Of a DNA stretch of 64,000 nucleotides, positions 17,492 through 27,167 are shown piece by piece. The position numbers and the translations under genes are program-made. Origin of the DNA: Parabacteroides chongii (GTDB lineage: Bacteria > Bacteroidota > Bacteroidia > Bacteroidales > Tannerellaceae); contig NZ_CP120849.1 of assembly GCF_029581355.1 (NCBI RefSeq), positions 2,512,501 through 2,576,500 on the forward strand, read 5' to 3'. How positions within the stretch are numbered: position 1 is the first letter of the stretch; each line of letters begins with the position of its first letter. The notes below the pieces were generated by a model. That model did no database searches. It was not told where the DNA came from and saw only the letters and a program-made list of their open reading frames with translations.

Positions 17492-18217
17492 ATGCTATGT
17501 AAAACGCGCGGGATCGTCCTGCATGCTATTCCATACAACGATAAGTACTCTATTATATATATGTACACGGAGGCGTTCGGACGTGCTTCTTATCTGGTTG
17601 CACGCAGCCGGGGAAAGAAGTCGACCGTTTCCAAGGCATTGTTCATGCCTTTGTCCGTACTGGAGATGGAGGTGGAACATCTGAATAAACGTGACTTGCA
17701 CAGGATACGTGAAACGAAACTCTGTTATCCGCTGACCGAAGTGTTCTGTAATCCGGTGAAGAATGTACTGGCTCTTTTCCTGGCGGAGGTATTGTTTCGG
17801 GTCGTAAAGGATACGGAGCCGGATCAGCGGCTTTTCGATTATTTATATGAGTCGATCCGTTTGCTGGAGTATGCCGACAAAGGGGTGGCGAATTTCCATC
17901 TGGTCTTTCTGCTTCGCCTGCTACATTACCTGGGTATTTATCCGAATGCCGATTCTTATTCGGCCGGTTGCTATTTCGATATGCAGAACGGTGTCTTTGT
18001 GGACCGTGTCCCTATGCACCGGCATTATCTGACTCGTGAAGAGAGCCTCTTTTTTGCCCGGTTGCTGAAAATAAGCTTTGAGAATATGTCGCTTTATTCA
18101 TTTTCCCGTCAGGACAGGGTAGGAGTAATCAACCGTATTGTTGAATATTACCGCCTGCATCTGCCGGAGTTTCCTGAAATAAAATCCCTGTCGGTGATGC
18201 AAAGTCTTTTTGATTGA
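17492..18217 (+). CDS. recO: DNA repair protein RecO
   Basis: 241 residues, the family norm. RecO loads RecA with RecR in the RecF recombination pathway. The N-terminal OB-fold begins KTRGIVLHAIPYNDKYSIIYMYTEAFGR, with the conserved arginine- and lysine-rich block RSRGKKSTVSKALF; the rest is helical. Bacteroidete RecO usually lacks the zinc cysteines of other phyla; only scattered cysteines are seen here. Single-gene unit. Confidence 0.92.
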   Translation: MLCKTRGIVLHAIPYNDKYSIIYMYTEAFGRASYLVARSRGKKSTVSKALFMPLSVLEMEVEHLNKRDLHRIRETKLCYPLTEVFCNPVKNVLALFLAEVLFRVVKDTEPDQRLFDYLYESIRLLEYADKGVANFHLVFLLRLLHYLGIYPNADSYSAGCYFDMQNGVFVDRVPMHRHYLTREESLFFARLLKISFENMSLYSFSRQDRVGVINRIVEYYRLHLPEFPEIKSLSVMQSLFD

Positions 18218-18288
18218 TCAGATTACCGCCTGAATACTTGCCAGTTTGAGGAAAAGATTATACTTTTGCCGCACCTTATACAAAAGTC

Positions 18289-18360
18289 GGTCTTGTAGTT
18301 CAATGGATAGAATAGAAGTTTCCTAAACTTTAGATCCGGGTTCGATTCCCGGCGAGACTA
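18289..18360 (+). tRNA. tRNA-Arg (anticodon CCT)
   Basis: 72 nt: acceptor GGTCTTG / CGAGACT with G-T pairs and discriminator A, anticodon stem GAAGT / ACTTT around loop TTCCTAA, T-arm CCGGGTTCGATTCCCGG. CCA is not encoded. Confidence 0.92.
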
Positions 18361-18375
18361 CCGGGTTAAAATATT

Positions 18376-18416
18376 GAAGGACTGTACCTAAGCTTTTGCT
18401 TCAGATACGGTCCTTC
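18376..18416. terminator. Hairpin between tRNA-Arg and fimbrial locus 1
   Basis: GAAGGACTGTACC pairs imperfectly with GATACGGTCCTTC. It lies between converging units and may stop either; neither side has a strong T run. Confidence 0.4.
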
Positions 18417-18455
18417 TGCTTAACCGGAAATACCCCTTGATAATATTCCCATTTC

Positions 18456-20600
18456 TTATTGGAGATTCAGTCGTTGTCCGGACAATAATTCCCTGACGGT
18501 GAATGTGCCTGTATAGGAGCTCGTTGTCAGCGAAACTGTGTCTGATAATTTACAGCCGGCTTTGACGGAAATGTTGTAGTTGCTGGCATTATTGGCCCTG
18601 AATGAATCGAGTATGCTCCTGTCGGACGATGAGATCGTATAACCCGGTATGGTATATGTTCTCCCGCCTGAAATAACACGAATCTCTCCTGATGTAGCCG
18701 TATTCCTGTTCAACTGGTTATCTACGTTGATCGTCGCATTACTGAATCCCTGTGCGCTAACCGTTATTTGTTCGCCGCTGTCGTTCTCTGTAGAAGTGAA
18801 CTCTACGCTTTGTTCTCCGGTGGGTGCTTCGTTGTAGGTGTAACTGTATCCTCCGTTTACGGCTGTCCATCCGGCTTGCGATGTCGTCAACTTTGTCGTG
18901 GCAACGAAGACGGTGAGCGGATATTCCGGTGGATAATCTGCATACTGAGGAATAGTAAACTTGAGTGTTGCCGGATTTCCTTCCCCGTAAACGACGATGT
19001 TGTCGTTGTTGACAGATACATTTTCAAACTGACGCGATACCAGGTTGATCTCTGCCGTCTTGAAATAGGCGTTCTCGATGGTGACTGTCTCGTTGCTGTT
19101 GTCCAGGCTTGTCCTGAAGTTCAGTGTTTTTACTCCCGGGTCTTCTGCCCAGTACACATATTTATATACTCCGTTTACAAAGTCGATCTGCAGGTTCTTG
19201 TTCGGATCGGTCGGATACAGATATTCTGTTGTGATCTCGCACTTCAGCGGATACAGGTAATTGGGTACTCCATCCGGTATCCGGAAAGACAAGGTGATAT
19301 CCTGATCTTTATTGGTATACAACTCCGGTGTGAAACTTGTCGGACTGAAACTATACAGCGTACTCGAAGTGACTGTGATCGTGCGGGAAAGCTTGCCGGC
19401 TTTGACTGAGAGGGTTGCATCATTCTGTCCGGCATATACCCGGGCAATACGTGCCGTTATATTCCCGCTCCCGTCATATGACAAGCCGCTGATGATGTTT
19501 CCTCTGTCTTCCTGAACGGATACACTGATCTCTCCGTCGTTCGGAACTTCGTTTTCTGTATAATGGGCAGTTACATTCAATGTCCCTCCCTGGGTGAACA
19601 GGAAGTTCAGGCGGCTGACGGTAAGCCGGTTGTTATCGCTGTCAGAGATGGACGGCGAATCTTTGAAGATGTCGGCGTAGATATTGTTGGATACTTCCGC
19701 TTGTTTGGCATCTTCAAAAGAGGTACTGCCACTTGCCTTCTCGTTGAAGGACTTGATGATCACTTTGTACTGGAAATTCCTGACAATCGTATACGGTCTC
19801 TTGTTGTTGTCGAGGAACTGTATTTTATAATATAACTCCGGTCCGTCTTTCAGATGTCCTTTAATAATAAGGAAAGACTGATCTTCGTAATAGTTCGGAT
19901 TTTCGAACATGTATTTATCTTCCAAATTACAGTCGGCTTCGCTTTGGGCTGTCCTGGACGGGGTTCCCAAAGGCAGGGTTGTTATATCATCCTGAATAGT
20001 GAACGGATTCGATATCATATCCGGGTTGAAAGGAGCAACAGTACCTGTGGCAACAATATTAGCCAGTGCGTAGCCGGTGACCGTAAAATTATCTGTTTCG
20101 TTCTGAACCGTCACTTTCGCTTGGTTACGGAACAGGGTTACGCTCAGAGGGGAATCTAAAGAAGAAACTTCGCTTCTTCCCCAGAAAACCATCTTGCTGC
20201 CGTATAAGGCAGGCATAAGCTCCTTTTCATCTTTTTCGACGAACGCTTTATCATCGAATGATGACCAGTTGTCGTAATTGGCTACCACATGGATGATCCT
20301 GGTTTCTTCGGATACTTCCGCTTTGAAAGAACCGTTACCGACGCCGTCTGTTTCCTGGCTGTCGAGCCCGGTTGCATGAACGCGTTCGATAAATAACCCG
20401 TTCATGTCGAAGGTCAGCAACCAGACATCCGAAAGATTATTTTCGAAGGAGGCGGCACGTGTGGCAATCCTGTATTCCGGGATATTCACGGAAACCTTCA
20501 GGGTTGCCTTGCCGGGAATACCGGGCTTCTCCACTTCATATTCGTCCTGACAGGCGAATAAAGTGAATGAAGCGATTAAATATATGATAACATTTTTCAT
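18456..20600 (-). CDS. Fimbrial tip-like lipoprotein (DUF4906-type N-terminus, beta-sandwich repeats)
   Basis: 714 residues from the ATG at 20600, chosen because it gives the clean signal MKNVIIYLIASFTLFAC and has AGATGGAAG just upstream; an in-frame ATG at 20609 adds MEV. After the lipidated cysteine comes a FimA/Mfa-like N-terminal domain (TRAASFENNLSDVWLLTFD; FTVTGYALANIVATG), then about 350 residues of repeated beta-sandwich-like modules with paired motifs such as LYPLKCEITTEYL and EYPLTVFVATTKL. The N-terminal half aligns by eye with that of the 1050-residue protein at 53271-56423 (DEYEV near the start, a V.LL.FD strand, YYKIQFLDNNKRPYTIVRNFQYKV against YYYRVDFLKSG...LKRNYKYTI). Last gene of fimbrial locus 1; a tip adhesin role is inferred. 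Confidence 0.7.
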   Translation of the reverse strand: MKNVIIYLIASFTLFACQDEYEVEKPGIPGKATLKVSVNIPEYRIATRAASFENNLSDVWLLTFDMNGLFIERVHATGLDSQETDGVGNGSFKAEVSEETRIIHVVANYDNWSSFDDKAFVEKDEKELMPALYGSKMVFWGRSEVSSLDSPLSVTLFRNQAKVTVQNETDNFTVTGYALANIVATGTVAPFNPDMISNPFTIQDDITTLPLGTPSRTAQSEADCNLEDKYMFENPNYYEDQSFLIIKGHLKDGPELYYKIQFLDNNKRPYTIVRNFQYKVIIKSFNEKASGSTSFEDAKQAEVSNNIYADIFKDSPSISDSDNNRLTVSRLNFLFTQGGTLNVTAHYTENEVPNDGEISVSVQEDRGNIISGLSYDGSGNITARIARVYAGQNDATLSVKAGKLSRTITVTSSTLYSFSPTSFTPELYTNKDQDITLSFRIPDGVPNYLYPLKCEITTEYLYPTDPNKNLQIDFVNGVYKYVYWAEDPGVKTLNFRTSLDNSNETVTIENAYFKTAEINLVSRQFENVSVNNDNIVVYGEGNPATLKFTIPQYADYPPEYPLTVFVATTKLTTSQAGWTAVNGGYSYTYNEAPTGEQSVEFTSTENDSGEQITVSAQGFSNATINVDNQLNRNTATSGEIRVISGGRTYTIPGYTISSSDRSILDSFRANNASNYNISVKAGCKLSDTVSLTTSSYTGTFTVRELLSGQRLNLQ

Positions 20601-20615
20601 AACTTCCATCTTTTA

Positions 20616-22601
20616 TTATTTGACATCTCTCACACAACGTACAGAAGAACGTAACGGGTTGAAACCGTTGCCGCCTCCGACACGGGGATCCATGAATTGT
20701 ACGGTCGCACTGGCTCTGGCACTCCAATACCAGCTCCCTTCCAGGATTTTTTTTACTTCGGCGGCCTTGATGTTTTGGAGTACATCGATCAGATATACTT
20801 CAGCCAGTGTCGGCATACGCCAGTCCGAATAAGTTTCACCGGTCGTTTCATCCCTTTCAACATAGGTCGAACATTTGTTTCTGGAATTCAGATAACTGTC
20901 CGATGTCGTCACGCCAAACTGCGAAGCCAGCATCACGCGGGGAGAGATACGCCGGTTGTTCTCTTCGGTGTCGATGGTTTCATTGCCGGCATCTCTCAGG
21001 GGATAACCCAGGACTGCATTGTTTCTAATGTATTCGGCATACGATCGTCCCAGTGCGGGATTGGCTGCATAATGCGTATAGCCGCTGCCGAAATCTTCAT
21101 TAAATTCATCAGGATCGGGCAACGATGAGAAGTCGGCGACAAAAGAACCGATCACATACATCTTCTTGTTATTCTGTCCCTGGCTGCCGCCCGGTGTCTC
21201 TGCTGAGATATCGGAGCTAAGGTATACAGCCGGATATTGTGTAACTGTGACTTGTTCTGTCAGACTAACTCCGTTCTTTACCGTGAATACAATCTCTTTA
21301 GCCACAAAGTTTTCCGGAAGCGTACTGTTTACAACAATGTTTCCTGACTTAACTCCTTGTGAACAGGTAATATCCACTCCGTTAGTCCCGTTTGTTATAC
21401 TTGTTCCGTTAACGGTGATGTCGGTTATTTCAACATCCGGGGTAGAAGACTGGAATGTCGTTGTAAAACTGGTCCGGTTCGGCAACGATATGGTTGTCTG
21501 TTCTACGTATATGAAGTTGAATCCTTCTACTGAAACTAAAACTTCTTTGGTAGTCCAGTCTTTGATCGTATAGTTGGCTTTGATTTCTTTGGCCGATTCC
21601 GGGGTTTCTGCTCCCGGCTGGTCAACCAGGATTGTGATGTCATATAGACGGTTACGTTCCAGTTTGTATAGGGCATTACGCTCGGCTTCCTGTTCTTCGG
21701 ACGGGTTTGCCGTGTCGTCGGACGGGAGACGAAAATTCACAGGTACTTTATAATAGTTCTGTGTGTGCTCTTTTCCATCGGGACCGGTTGCCGGAATATT
21801 CACGATCAGGTAGGTTTCATTCAGCTGATCAAGGCTCCAGTCGTTCGGATAGGAATAGACAATGATTTTGTCCGATCCCATTCCATTGGAGATGTCTGTA
21901 AAACCAGCCATGTTCTGTAGTTCAGGAACGACAGGTCCACCACTTTCCACTACGGAAGCGTTGGTTGCATACTTATATAGTTTCTTGCTGATAGTTCCGG
22001 CTGAGGAAGCTGTAAAACCATTTGTATAAGCTGTCGATACCCGTATTTTAGCAGCGGCCCTTTTTAAGGGTACACTGATTTCCTTGTTCACTATCACACC
22101 GTCATTCAGTATCTGAGCGGAAGTTCCGTCCATCATAAAACTATCCTGTTTTTTATCGGGATCCAGGGATGAAACGGCCTGTGCCTGCAATTCGGTACGT
22201 GTAAAGCCGTTGGCCGGAATGTTTTGTGAATAATTTGCCACAACATATGTTTCGTATGCTTTATTCCGGTTGAACTGCTCCTGCATAGCACTCAAGGTGA
22301 CGAGGTATTCCCCGCTTACCGCTGTTCCGGAAGCCAAGTCGATATGTTGATAGAAAGAGCAGGCATTCTCTTCTTCCCCGTAGATGAAAACGTCCAGTGT
22401 CTTTACCAGGTTTTCATTCAGGTCATCTTCGCCTGTTTCCGTACCCGCTCTTGTTATGCCGGGATGCGACAGCGATAGCCGGATCGCTATTTTGCCGGAA
22501 TCCGTGTAAGGCTTACCTTCCATCTCTTCCTGACTGCAGGACGAGAGTAACAAAGCAAACATCGATAAGCACAGTATGATATAATTCTTATTTCGTTTCA
22601 T
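20616..22601 (-). CDS. Fimbrillin-like lipoprotein with C-terminal FISUMP/DUF1566-like domain
   Basis: 661 residues. Lipobox LLSSC; then a FimA-clan N-terminal domain (AIRLSLSHPGITRAG; LVKTLDVFIYGEEE; EISVPLKRAAAKIRV) for about 330 residues, a short linker domain, and a C-terminal module with YSDWRMPTLAEVYLI and RSSVRCVRD, the WR(M/L/V)PT ... CVR pattern of the Fibrobacter-type paralogous (FISUMP) / DUF1566 domain. The same module occurs at the end of the tip protein of locus 2. Predicted minor or tip subunit. 15 bp separate it from the 22617-24086 gene. Confidence 0.72.
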   Translation of the reverse strand: MKRNKNYIILCLSMFALLLSSCSQEEMEGKPYTDSGKIAIRLSLSHPGITRAGTETGEDDLNENLVKTLDVFIYGEEENACSFYQHIDLASGTAVSGEYLVTLSAMQEQFNRNKAYETYVVANYSQNIPANGFTRTELQAQAVSSLDPDKKQDSFMMDGTSAQILNDGVIVNKEISVPLKRAAAKIRVSTAYTNGFTASSAGTISKKLYKYATNASVVESGGPVVPELQNMAGFTDISNGMGSDKIIVYSYPNDWSLDQLNETYLIVNIPATGPDGKEHTQNYYKVPVNFRLPSDDTANPSEEQEAERNALYKLERNRLYDITILVDQPGAETPESAKEIKANYTIKDWTTKEVLVSVEGFNFIYVEQTTISLPNRTSFTTTFQSSTPDVEITDITVNGTSITNGTNGVDITCSQGVKSGNIVVNSTLPENFVAKEIVFTVKNGVSLTEQVTVTQYPAVYLSSDISAETPGGSQGQNNKKMYVIGSFVADFSSLPDPDEFNEDFGSGYTHYAANPALGRSYAEYIRNNAVLGYPLRDAGNETIDTEENNRRISPRVMLASQFGVTTSDSYLNSRNKCSTYVERDETTGETYSDWRMPTLAEVYLIDVLQNIKAAEVKKILEGSWYWSARASATVQFMDPRVGGGNGFNPLRSSVRCVRDVK

Positions 22602-22616
22602 AACCCTTTTCTCCTT

Positions 22617-24086
22617 TTATTTATATTCTGTTTGTGTGATCAGAATATCTGTGTCATTGTCACCCGGAAAGTTCCGTGATCCGTTGCTCTGTACCGGATT
22701 GATCTTCAGTTTTTCTCCTCCGACGGTGATATACAATCGGACTATCCTCTGGGTACCTCCCCAGGGTTTTGTTGCTCCGACCTTTATTTCGTAAGTATTA
22801 TCTCCTGCAATACCTTTTGAAATAGCCAGTTTATCCGCGGTCGAGCCTACTTTCCCGAAGGTAAATTCAAGTCCGTTTGTTAATGTCGCTGTCCAGATGG
22901 CCCCGGCCGGACCTGTCAGGCGAAAGTTGTAACTGACATAAGATGTCTTGTTTTGCGGTTCGCCGTTTTGCACATACGGATATTGTACGATGCCGTTAGT
23001 GGCATCGGTATTGTTAGCTGTGAGCTCATAATCTCCCTCCTTTACCACATGACCGATCTCCGATACGGATTTGGTCCAGGGGAGTGTGATCGTTTTAAGT
23101 TCCAGGATATTATCCGGATGGTCGATGATGCCCATAACTGTATATACCGTGTTCCGCTTCAGACTGTATTTGCTATCCGTCTGCCCGTTGTCGGTTATAT
23201 AGGCTTTATATTTGTAAGGCTGTCCGTCTATCGTTACCGAGATTCTCAGATAAGGTGTGACCTGCGAATCGGGAGCCGACGGACCGGCAATATTCTGATA
23301 GCTGTAAAAAGAGACCATCGCATTATCCGGGGTAATCACGGAAAGGTCTTCAGGAACGCGTATCAGTGAATTTGCGGTACTGAACGCTTGTCTTTCATCT
23401 CTTTTTTCAACAGGTGAAACCATGACCGTGTTCTGATATTTACTGCGTGTATTAGTAACCTGGTTCACCAGCTCGATTGAGTTCACGACTACTTCACTAT
23501 CCTTATACTTCGTATTTTTGAACATATAAATGTCCAGGCGTGAAACCAACCGTTGCATCGGTACGGTTACCTCCGTCAGGAAATCTTCTATCGGTGTTTC
23601 CTGTTTGCCGACCATCAAGATATTGGTATCACTGAAGCCGTCCTGATTTGAAATGGTCAACCCCTCCAGATATTGCAAAGTAGGCTTTCCCTGGTCTTCT
23701 AAAGTGACTTTAGCATCTGACGAATTGAAAAAGATCTTATCCGGATCGTTATAATTTCCTATTGCATAAATTATTTTTGTTTGCGGGGAAACCTGGACAG
23801 ACCGGAGCAGTTCGTCCGTATATTGTGGTGTTATGACCGGAATCAACTCAGCATATTCGCAACTACCATCCGCTTTATTGAATACGTAGAGTGCCAGGCT
23901 CGAAAATTTACCGTCACCTCCTTTTGTCAGGTTGTCTGCCGTAGCGCGGGTGGAGATGGTTATGTTTAGTCGGGCATCCATTTTCGCCGCGGTTGGATCC
24001 GTATCCTGGTCTTCACTACAGGATGCCACCAGCAGGACGACAATGAAAAGACTTATTGCCGCTATATATTTATTCTTGATTTTCAT
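22617..24086 (-). CDS. FimA/Mfa1-family fimbrillin lipoprotein (accessory subunit)
   Basis: 489 residues. Signal MKIKNKYIAAISLFIVVLLVASC. The N-terminal domain shows the fimbrillin pattern: LNITISTRA near the mature start, FSSLALYVFNKADG, FLTEVTVPMQRLVSRLDIYMFKN (helix closing the first domain); the second domain has YSLKRNTVYTVMGII and ITLPWTKSV. The very last part (RIVRLYITVGGEKLKINPVQSN) looks like an added beta-domain. In P. gingivalis such genes encode FimC/D/E or Mfa3/4-type subunits; the precise role here is inferred from place in the cluster. Confidence 0.72.
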   Translation of the reverse strand: MKIKNKYIAAISLFIVVLLVASCSEDQDTDPTAAKMDARLNITISTRATADNLTKGGDGKFSSLALYVFNKADGSCEYAELIPVITPQYTDELLRSVQVSPQTKIIYAIGNYNDPDKIFFNSSDAKVTLEDQGKPTLQYLEGLTISNQDGFSDTNILMVGKQETPIEDFLTEVTVPMQRLVSRLDIYMFKNTKYKDSEVVVNSIELVNQVTNTRSKYQNTVMVSPVEKRDERQAFSTANSLIRVPEDLSVITPDNAMVSFYSYQNIAGPSAPDSQVTPYLRISVTIDGQPYKYKAYITDNGQTDSKYSLKRNTVYTVMGIIDHPDNILELKTITLPWTKSVSEIGHVVKEGDYELTANNTDATNGIVQYPYVQNGEPQNKTSYVSYNFRLTGPAGAIWTATLTNGLEFTFGKVGSTADKLAISKGIAGDNTYEIKVGATKPWGGTQRIVRLYITVGGEKLKINPVQSNGSRNFPGDNDTDILITQTEYK

Positions 24087-24098
24087 ATGCTTATGGGC

Positions 24099-24977
24099 TT
24101 ATCCGAGGCCCGGTATTATCACCTCTTCGTCCCAGGGTTTGACTGTGACCGAGGTGCCATTGAAGCGGAAGCGGATTCCTACCATCACTTCGTTGATCCC
24201 GTTGACCGTGATCCGGTTATCTTGCATGAAATCCTTTAACTTCAATGTGTATATTGTTTTGTTAGTCTCTTTTCTAATCAGATTGATATAGATACCATTT
24301 TCGTCGTTGAATCGCAGAACATTGAACTTTGTGTTAAAACTGGATGAGTTATCCTCTTTACGGGCAACCGGCCTGTACGAAACATTCTCCGAAGAGAATG
24401 TTTTCGCAAAGTCGACTGTCGGGCTCAGGTTGCCGATCTCGATATCGATCGGGGATATGCCATCTGCCAGAGCTTCTTCTTCCAGTCCAGTCAGTTCAAT
24501 GTACATTTTTATATGCGAGCTACTAAAATAAACGGTATCTTCACTTGAGTTATCCTGAAATATTTCAATGTCCCTGCTTCCAATGTACAGGCTGTCATTA
24601 GTGGTGATCAATTCTTTTGTAAAATAGTGAGGGGCTGCAACCAAAGCGTTTTTTAAAGTTGAAACCTGGTCGATTCGGGTGTCGTTCCGGGAATTTCCCC
24701 AACAGATGATCCGGTATTTGCCTGCCGGAAGATTGAGGGGAGTTCCCTGTTCGCGTCTTAAATCACTCTGATCCAGTCCGATCGATTGTACTAGTGCTCC
24801 GTTTTCGCCATATACATACAGATCCACTTTCTCTATTTTTTCAGGGAATATTTCCTTTGTCCCGTCTCCGAAGTATCTGAAGACCAGGTTCGTGTCGCAA
24901 CTAGCTAGATCTTCTTTTATACAACCGGTCATCAGGGCAACCCATAATATGATGCTGAAATATATAATACGTTTCAT
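24099..24977 (-). CDS. FimB/Mfa2-family fimbrial anchor lipoprotein
   Basis: 292 residues. Lipobox VALMTGC, then the Mfa2 family start KEDLASCDTNLVFRYFGDG (short segment, conserved cysteine, strand), EKIEKVDLYVYGENGALVQ, and LNLPAGKYRIICWGN. Anchors of this family stay lipidated in the outer membrane and end polymerisation at the base of the fimbria. It follows the shaft gene by 36 bp, the usual Mfa1-Mfa2 order. Ends in VTVKPWDEEVIIPGLG, the final strand motif seen also in the shaft gene. Confidence 0.8.
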   Translation of the reverse strand: MKRIIYFSIILWVALMTGCIKEDLASCDTNLVFRYFGDGTKEIFPEKIEKVDLYVYGENGALVQSIGLDQSDLRREQGTPLNLPAGKYRIICWGNSRNDTRIDQVSTLKNALVAAPHYFTKELITTNDSLYIGSRDIEIFQDNSSEDTVYFSSSHIKMYIELTGLEEEALADGISPIDIEIGNLSPTVDFAKTFSSENVSYRPVARKEDNSSSFNTKFNVLRFNDENGIYINLIRKETNKTIYTLKLKDFMQDNRITVNGINEVMVGIRFRFNGTSVTVKPWDEEVIIPGLG

Positions 24978-25013
24978 TTGTTCTGTATGTTGAAATTATG
25001 TTGAAATTGGAAA

Positions 25014-26237
25014 TTACTGATCTAGATCGAATCCCGGAGTAATCGTTTCTTCTGCCCAGGGAGCGATCGTTACGTGAACTAAGACGTTAAACTGGATATT
25101 TTCCAGGTCATTATCGAGCATCGGGATCAGTTCGACATCCATGTTATAGATCGTACCCGGTTTGAAGTCGGCAGCCGTCATCTCAACATTCGGTTCTTTG
25201 AAATACTTCACGATGTTGGCAAAGCGTGCCTTGTTGGCCAGCGACGGGTTGAATGCTGTCGTATTGTCGGACTGCATGCCTACAACATTGATATTTGCCA
25301 GGTCGAGGTGTATTGTCGGTATCTCTGATCCCGGGAAGAAGTTGAACGCATAGCTCTTTCCTGCTGGTGGAACCATATTCATCGTTTGATAAGTTCCTCC
25401 TGAATAGTTGTTGTAGCTGGCATACGATGCGGCATCATTGGCGGTAGGCTGATTGAACAACCATTTGCCTTCCAGGATATTGTTCACGGCTGAAGCATTG
25501 CTGTACAGGTCTTCCACATTTGTCGAATCGTGATAAGTATTGAAGAATTTATTCAGGTAAATACCTTTCAGGTCCGCAGTAAAGTCTTCCCAAGTGACTG
25601 TTGCTGTTTCTTTTTTTCCTCCAACGACACGTGTGAATGTGAACTCTTTCGTATCCGTAAAATAAATTCGGTTTATTTGTATACGGGCAAGGATCGGTTT
25701 GATGGTCACATTCGCCGTATAAGTCTGTCCGGAAGTCGGGTCCGGTTCAACCGGTTCGGCGACGATCGGTGTCAGGTCTTCATCTACGCCGAAATATAAT
25801 ACGCCTGATCCTTGTTGTTGGTCAAGTGTCGTCGTTATCTGGTTATCCGTTACTGCACTGCCTGGATTACCATATACATATACTTTGGATACGGTTTGAG
25901 GCACATTGATGAATTTTAAACCGGACCCTTCTCCTGTGGCAGTCAGTTTGCCCCAGTCGGAATCGGCTGCAGCATCTTTATTGACTGTTTTTGATACAAC
26001 GACACTGCCGCTGGCATCTGTCAGGTTGATAAGTACGCTACCGACATTTATGGTGTCTTTGGTCAGGAAATTCCCGGCTTCTGCCGCTTTTGTCTTGATA
26101 CCCGACATGCCTGCCAATGATACGGAGATGGATTTAGGACCTTTGCCCGCATTAGGAACCGGGGCTTCGTCATCATTATTACATGCAAATAAAGTGGCTA
26201 CAGCAAATAATGCTGTAAATAAATTTCTGATTCTCAT
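25014..26237 (-). CDS. Mfa1/FimA-family fimbrial shaft protein, locus 1
   Basis: 407 residues. Lipoprotein signal MRIRNLFTALFAVATLFAC. After a short spacer comes KSISVSLAGMSGIKTKAAE, then fimbrillin strands (VGSVLINLTDASG; FINVPQTVSKVYVYGNPG) and the closing ATVTWEDF and VTIAPWAEETITPGF. Shaft subunits are exported as lipoproteins, cut after the first strand by a protease and joined by donor-strand exchange; TKAAE and FLTKD are possible cut regions, but no Arg-X site identical to that in P. gingivalis is obvious. First structural gene of the locus after the DUF3575 gene; a hairpin lies in its leader. Confidence 0.78.
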   Translation of the reverse strand: MRIRNLFTALFAVATLFACNNDDEAPVPNAGKGPKSISVSLAGMSGIKTKAAEAGNFLTKDTINVGSVLINLTDASGSVVVSKTVNKDAAADSDWGKLTATGEGSGLKFINVPQTVSKVYVYGNPGSAVTDNQITTTLDQQQGSGVLYFGVDEDLTPIVAEPVEPDPTSGQTYTANVTIKPILARIQINRIYFTDTKEFTFTRVVGGKKETATVTWEDFTADLKGIYLNKFFNTYHDSTNVEDLYSNASAVNNILEGKWLFNQPTANDAASYASYNNYSGGTYQTMNMVPPAGKSYAFNFFPGSEIPTIHLDLANINVVGMQSDNTTAFNPSLANKARFANIVKYFKEPNVEMTAADFKPGTIYNMDVELIPMLDNDLENIQFNVLVHVTIAPWAEETITPGFDLDQ

Positions 26238-26303
26238 AACTCTCTGAAATTAATGATTAATACTCTGTGTGGAAGTCTTTCCCCCCTGTCTTCATTAGTG
26301 GTG

Positions 26304-26328
26304 TCTTATGCGCTGATAAGGCATAAGA
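26304..26328 (-). promoter_or_regulatory. Leader hairpin between the DUF3575 gene and the shaft gene, locus 1
   Basis: TCTTATGC / GCATAAGA, eight perfect pairs around a 9-nt loop, in the 150-bp gap. Could protect or pause the transcript. No T run on either strand, so it is not called a terminator. Confidence 0.4.
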
Positions 26329-26387
26329 GTTGCTGTACATATGAGAATATATACAAAATGTTTCTTAAATTTAATACTTCCTTTTGT

Positions 26388-26969
26388 TTATTTGAGGATA
26401 TAGATGAGGCTTAGACCGGCTTTGGTCGGACCGAAATAATTCCTGTGGTCGTCTTTTATTTTACTACCACATTTGCCACAGGGATATTTGTCGTAATCCA
26501 GATAAGCATAACCGACTCCGATCGTTGCCTCTATGCTAAGGCGCTTATTCAGTATCCAATGATACCCGTATGAAACTCCTGCACCATATAGGTTACCCTG
26601 ATAGCGACGATCTTTCAGACCCAGCATTTTGATGCCGCCAACGTTGTATTCGGCATAATGTGCATGGAGTCCGAAAAAGTGTCCGTTGAATCGTTCGCAG
26701 GTCCAGTAGCGAACCTCAGGTTGAACCAACCAGTGCTTGAGTTTCTTACTGTCAGAAAATGTCCATGGATTGTAATTTCCGGACAGGTCAAGAGTAAATT
26801 TATCGGATAGTCCTATTTCAAACCCCAGGTTAGGAGTTGTAGTCGCCCAATATAATGCATTTGTTTTGATTGCATAAGCCGGTAAATGGTCTCTATTCTC
26901 TTTTACTTGTGCTGTTATGCCACTGACAAATGCATAAATAATGCATATTATCAATATTTCTCTTCTCAT
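26388..26969 (-). CDS. DUF3575 outer-membrane protein, locus 1
   Basis: 193 residues. Signal peptide ending near GITAQV, no lipobox. The body is a small beta-barrel-like protein: YAIKTNALYWATTTPNLGFEIGL, NYNPWTF, LVQPEVRYWTCERFNGHFFG, GAGVSYGYHW, DYDKYPCGKCG. This is the DUF3575 pattern, and the paralogue at 46937-47503 matches it nearly throughout. DUF3575 genes head many Mfa1-type fimbrial clusters in Bacteroidales; a role in assembly or in the outer membrane is likely but unproven. First gene of locus 1. Confidence 0.8.
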   Translation of the reverse strand: MRREILIICIIYAFVSGITAQVKENRDHLPAYAIKTNALYWATTTPNLGFEIGLSDKFTLDLSGNYNPWTFSDSKKLKHWLVQPEVRYWTCERFNGHFFGLHAHYAEYNVGGIKMLGLKDRRYQGNLYGAGVSYGYHWILNKRLSIEATIGVGYAYLDYDKYPCGKCGSKIKDDHRNYFGPTKAGLSLIYILK

Positions 26970-27167
26970 CGTACTTTTTACTCACAAATTGTTAAACATC
27001 CAAGAGGTATATTCCCCACTATAATAGACGTTTTGCGTCTTGATTATTACCCTGTGAAACTCTTGCTCTCTTTATGAATGAAACAACTCTGATTCAGATA
27101 AGTTTTAGAAAGTATGTAGAATAAGAAATTTTGACATAACATTTACTTTTGATGATACTATTTAAGG

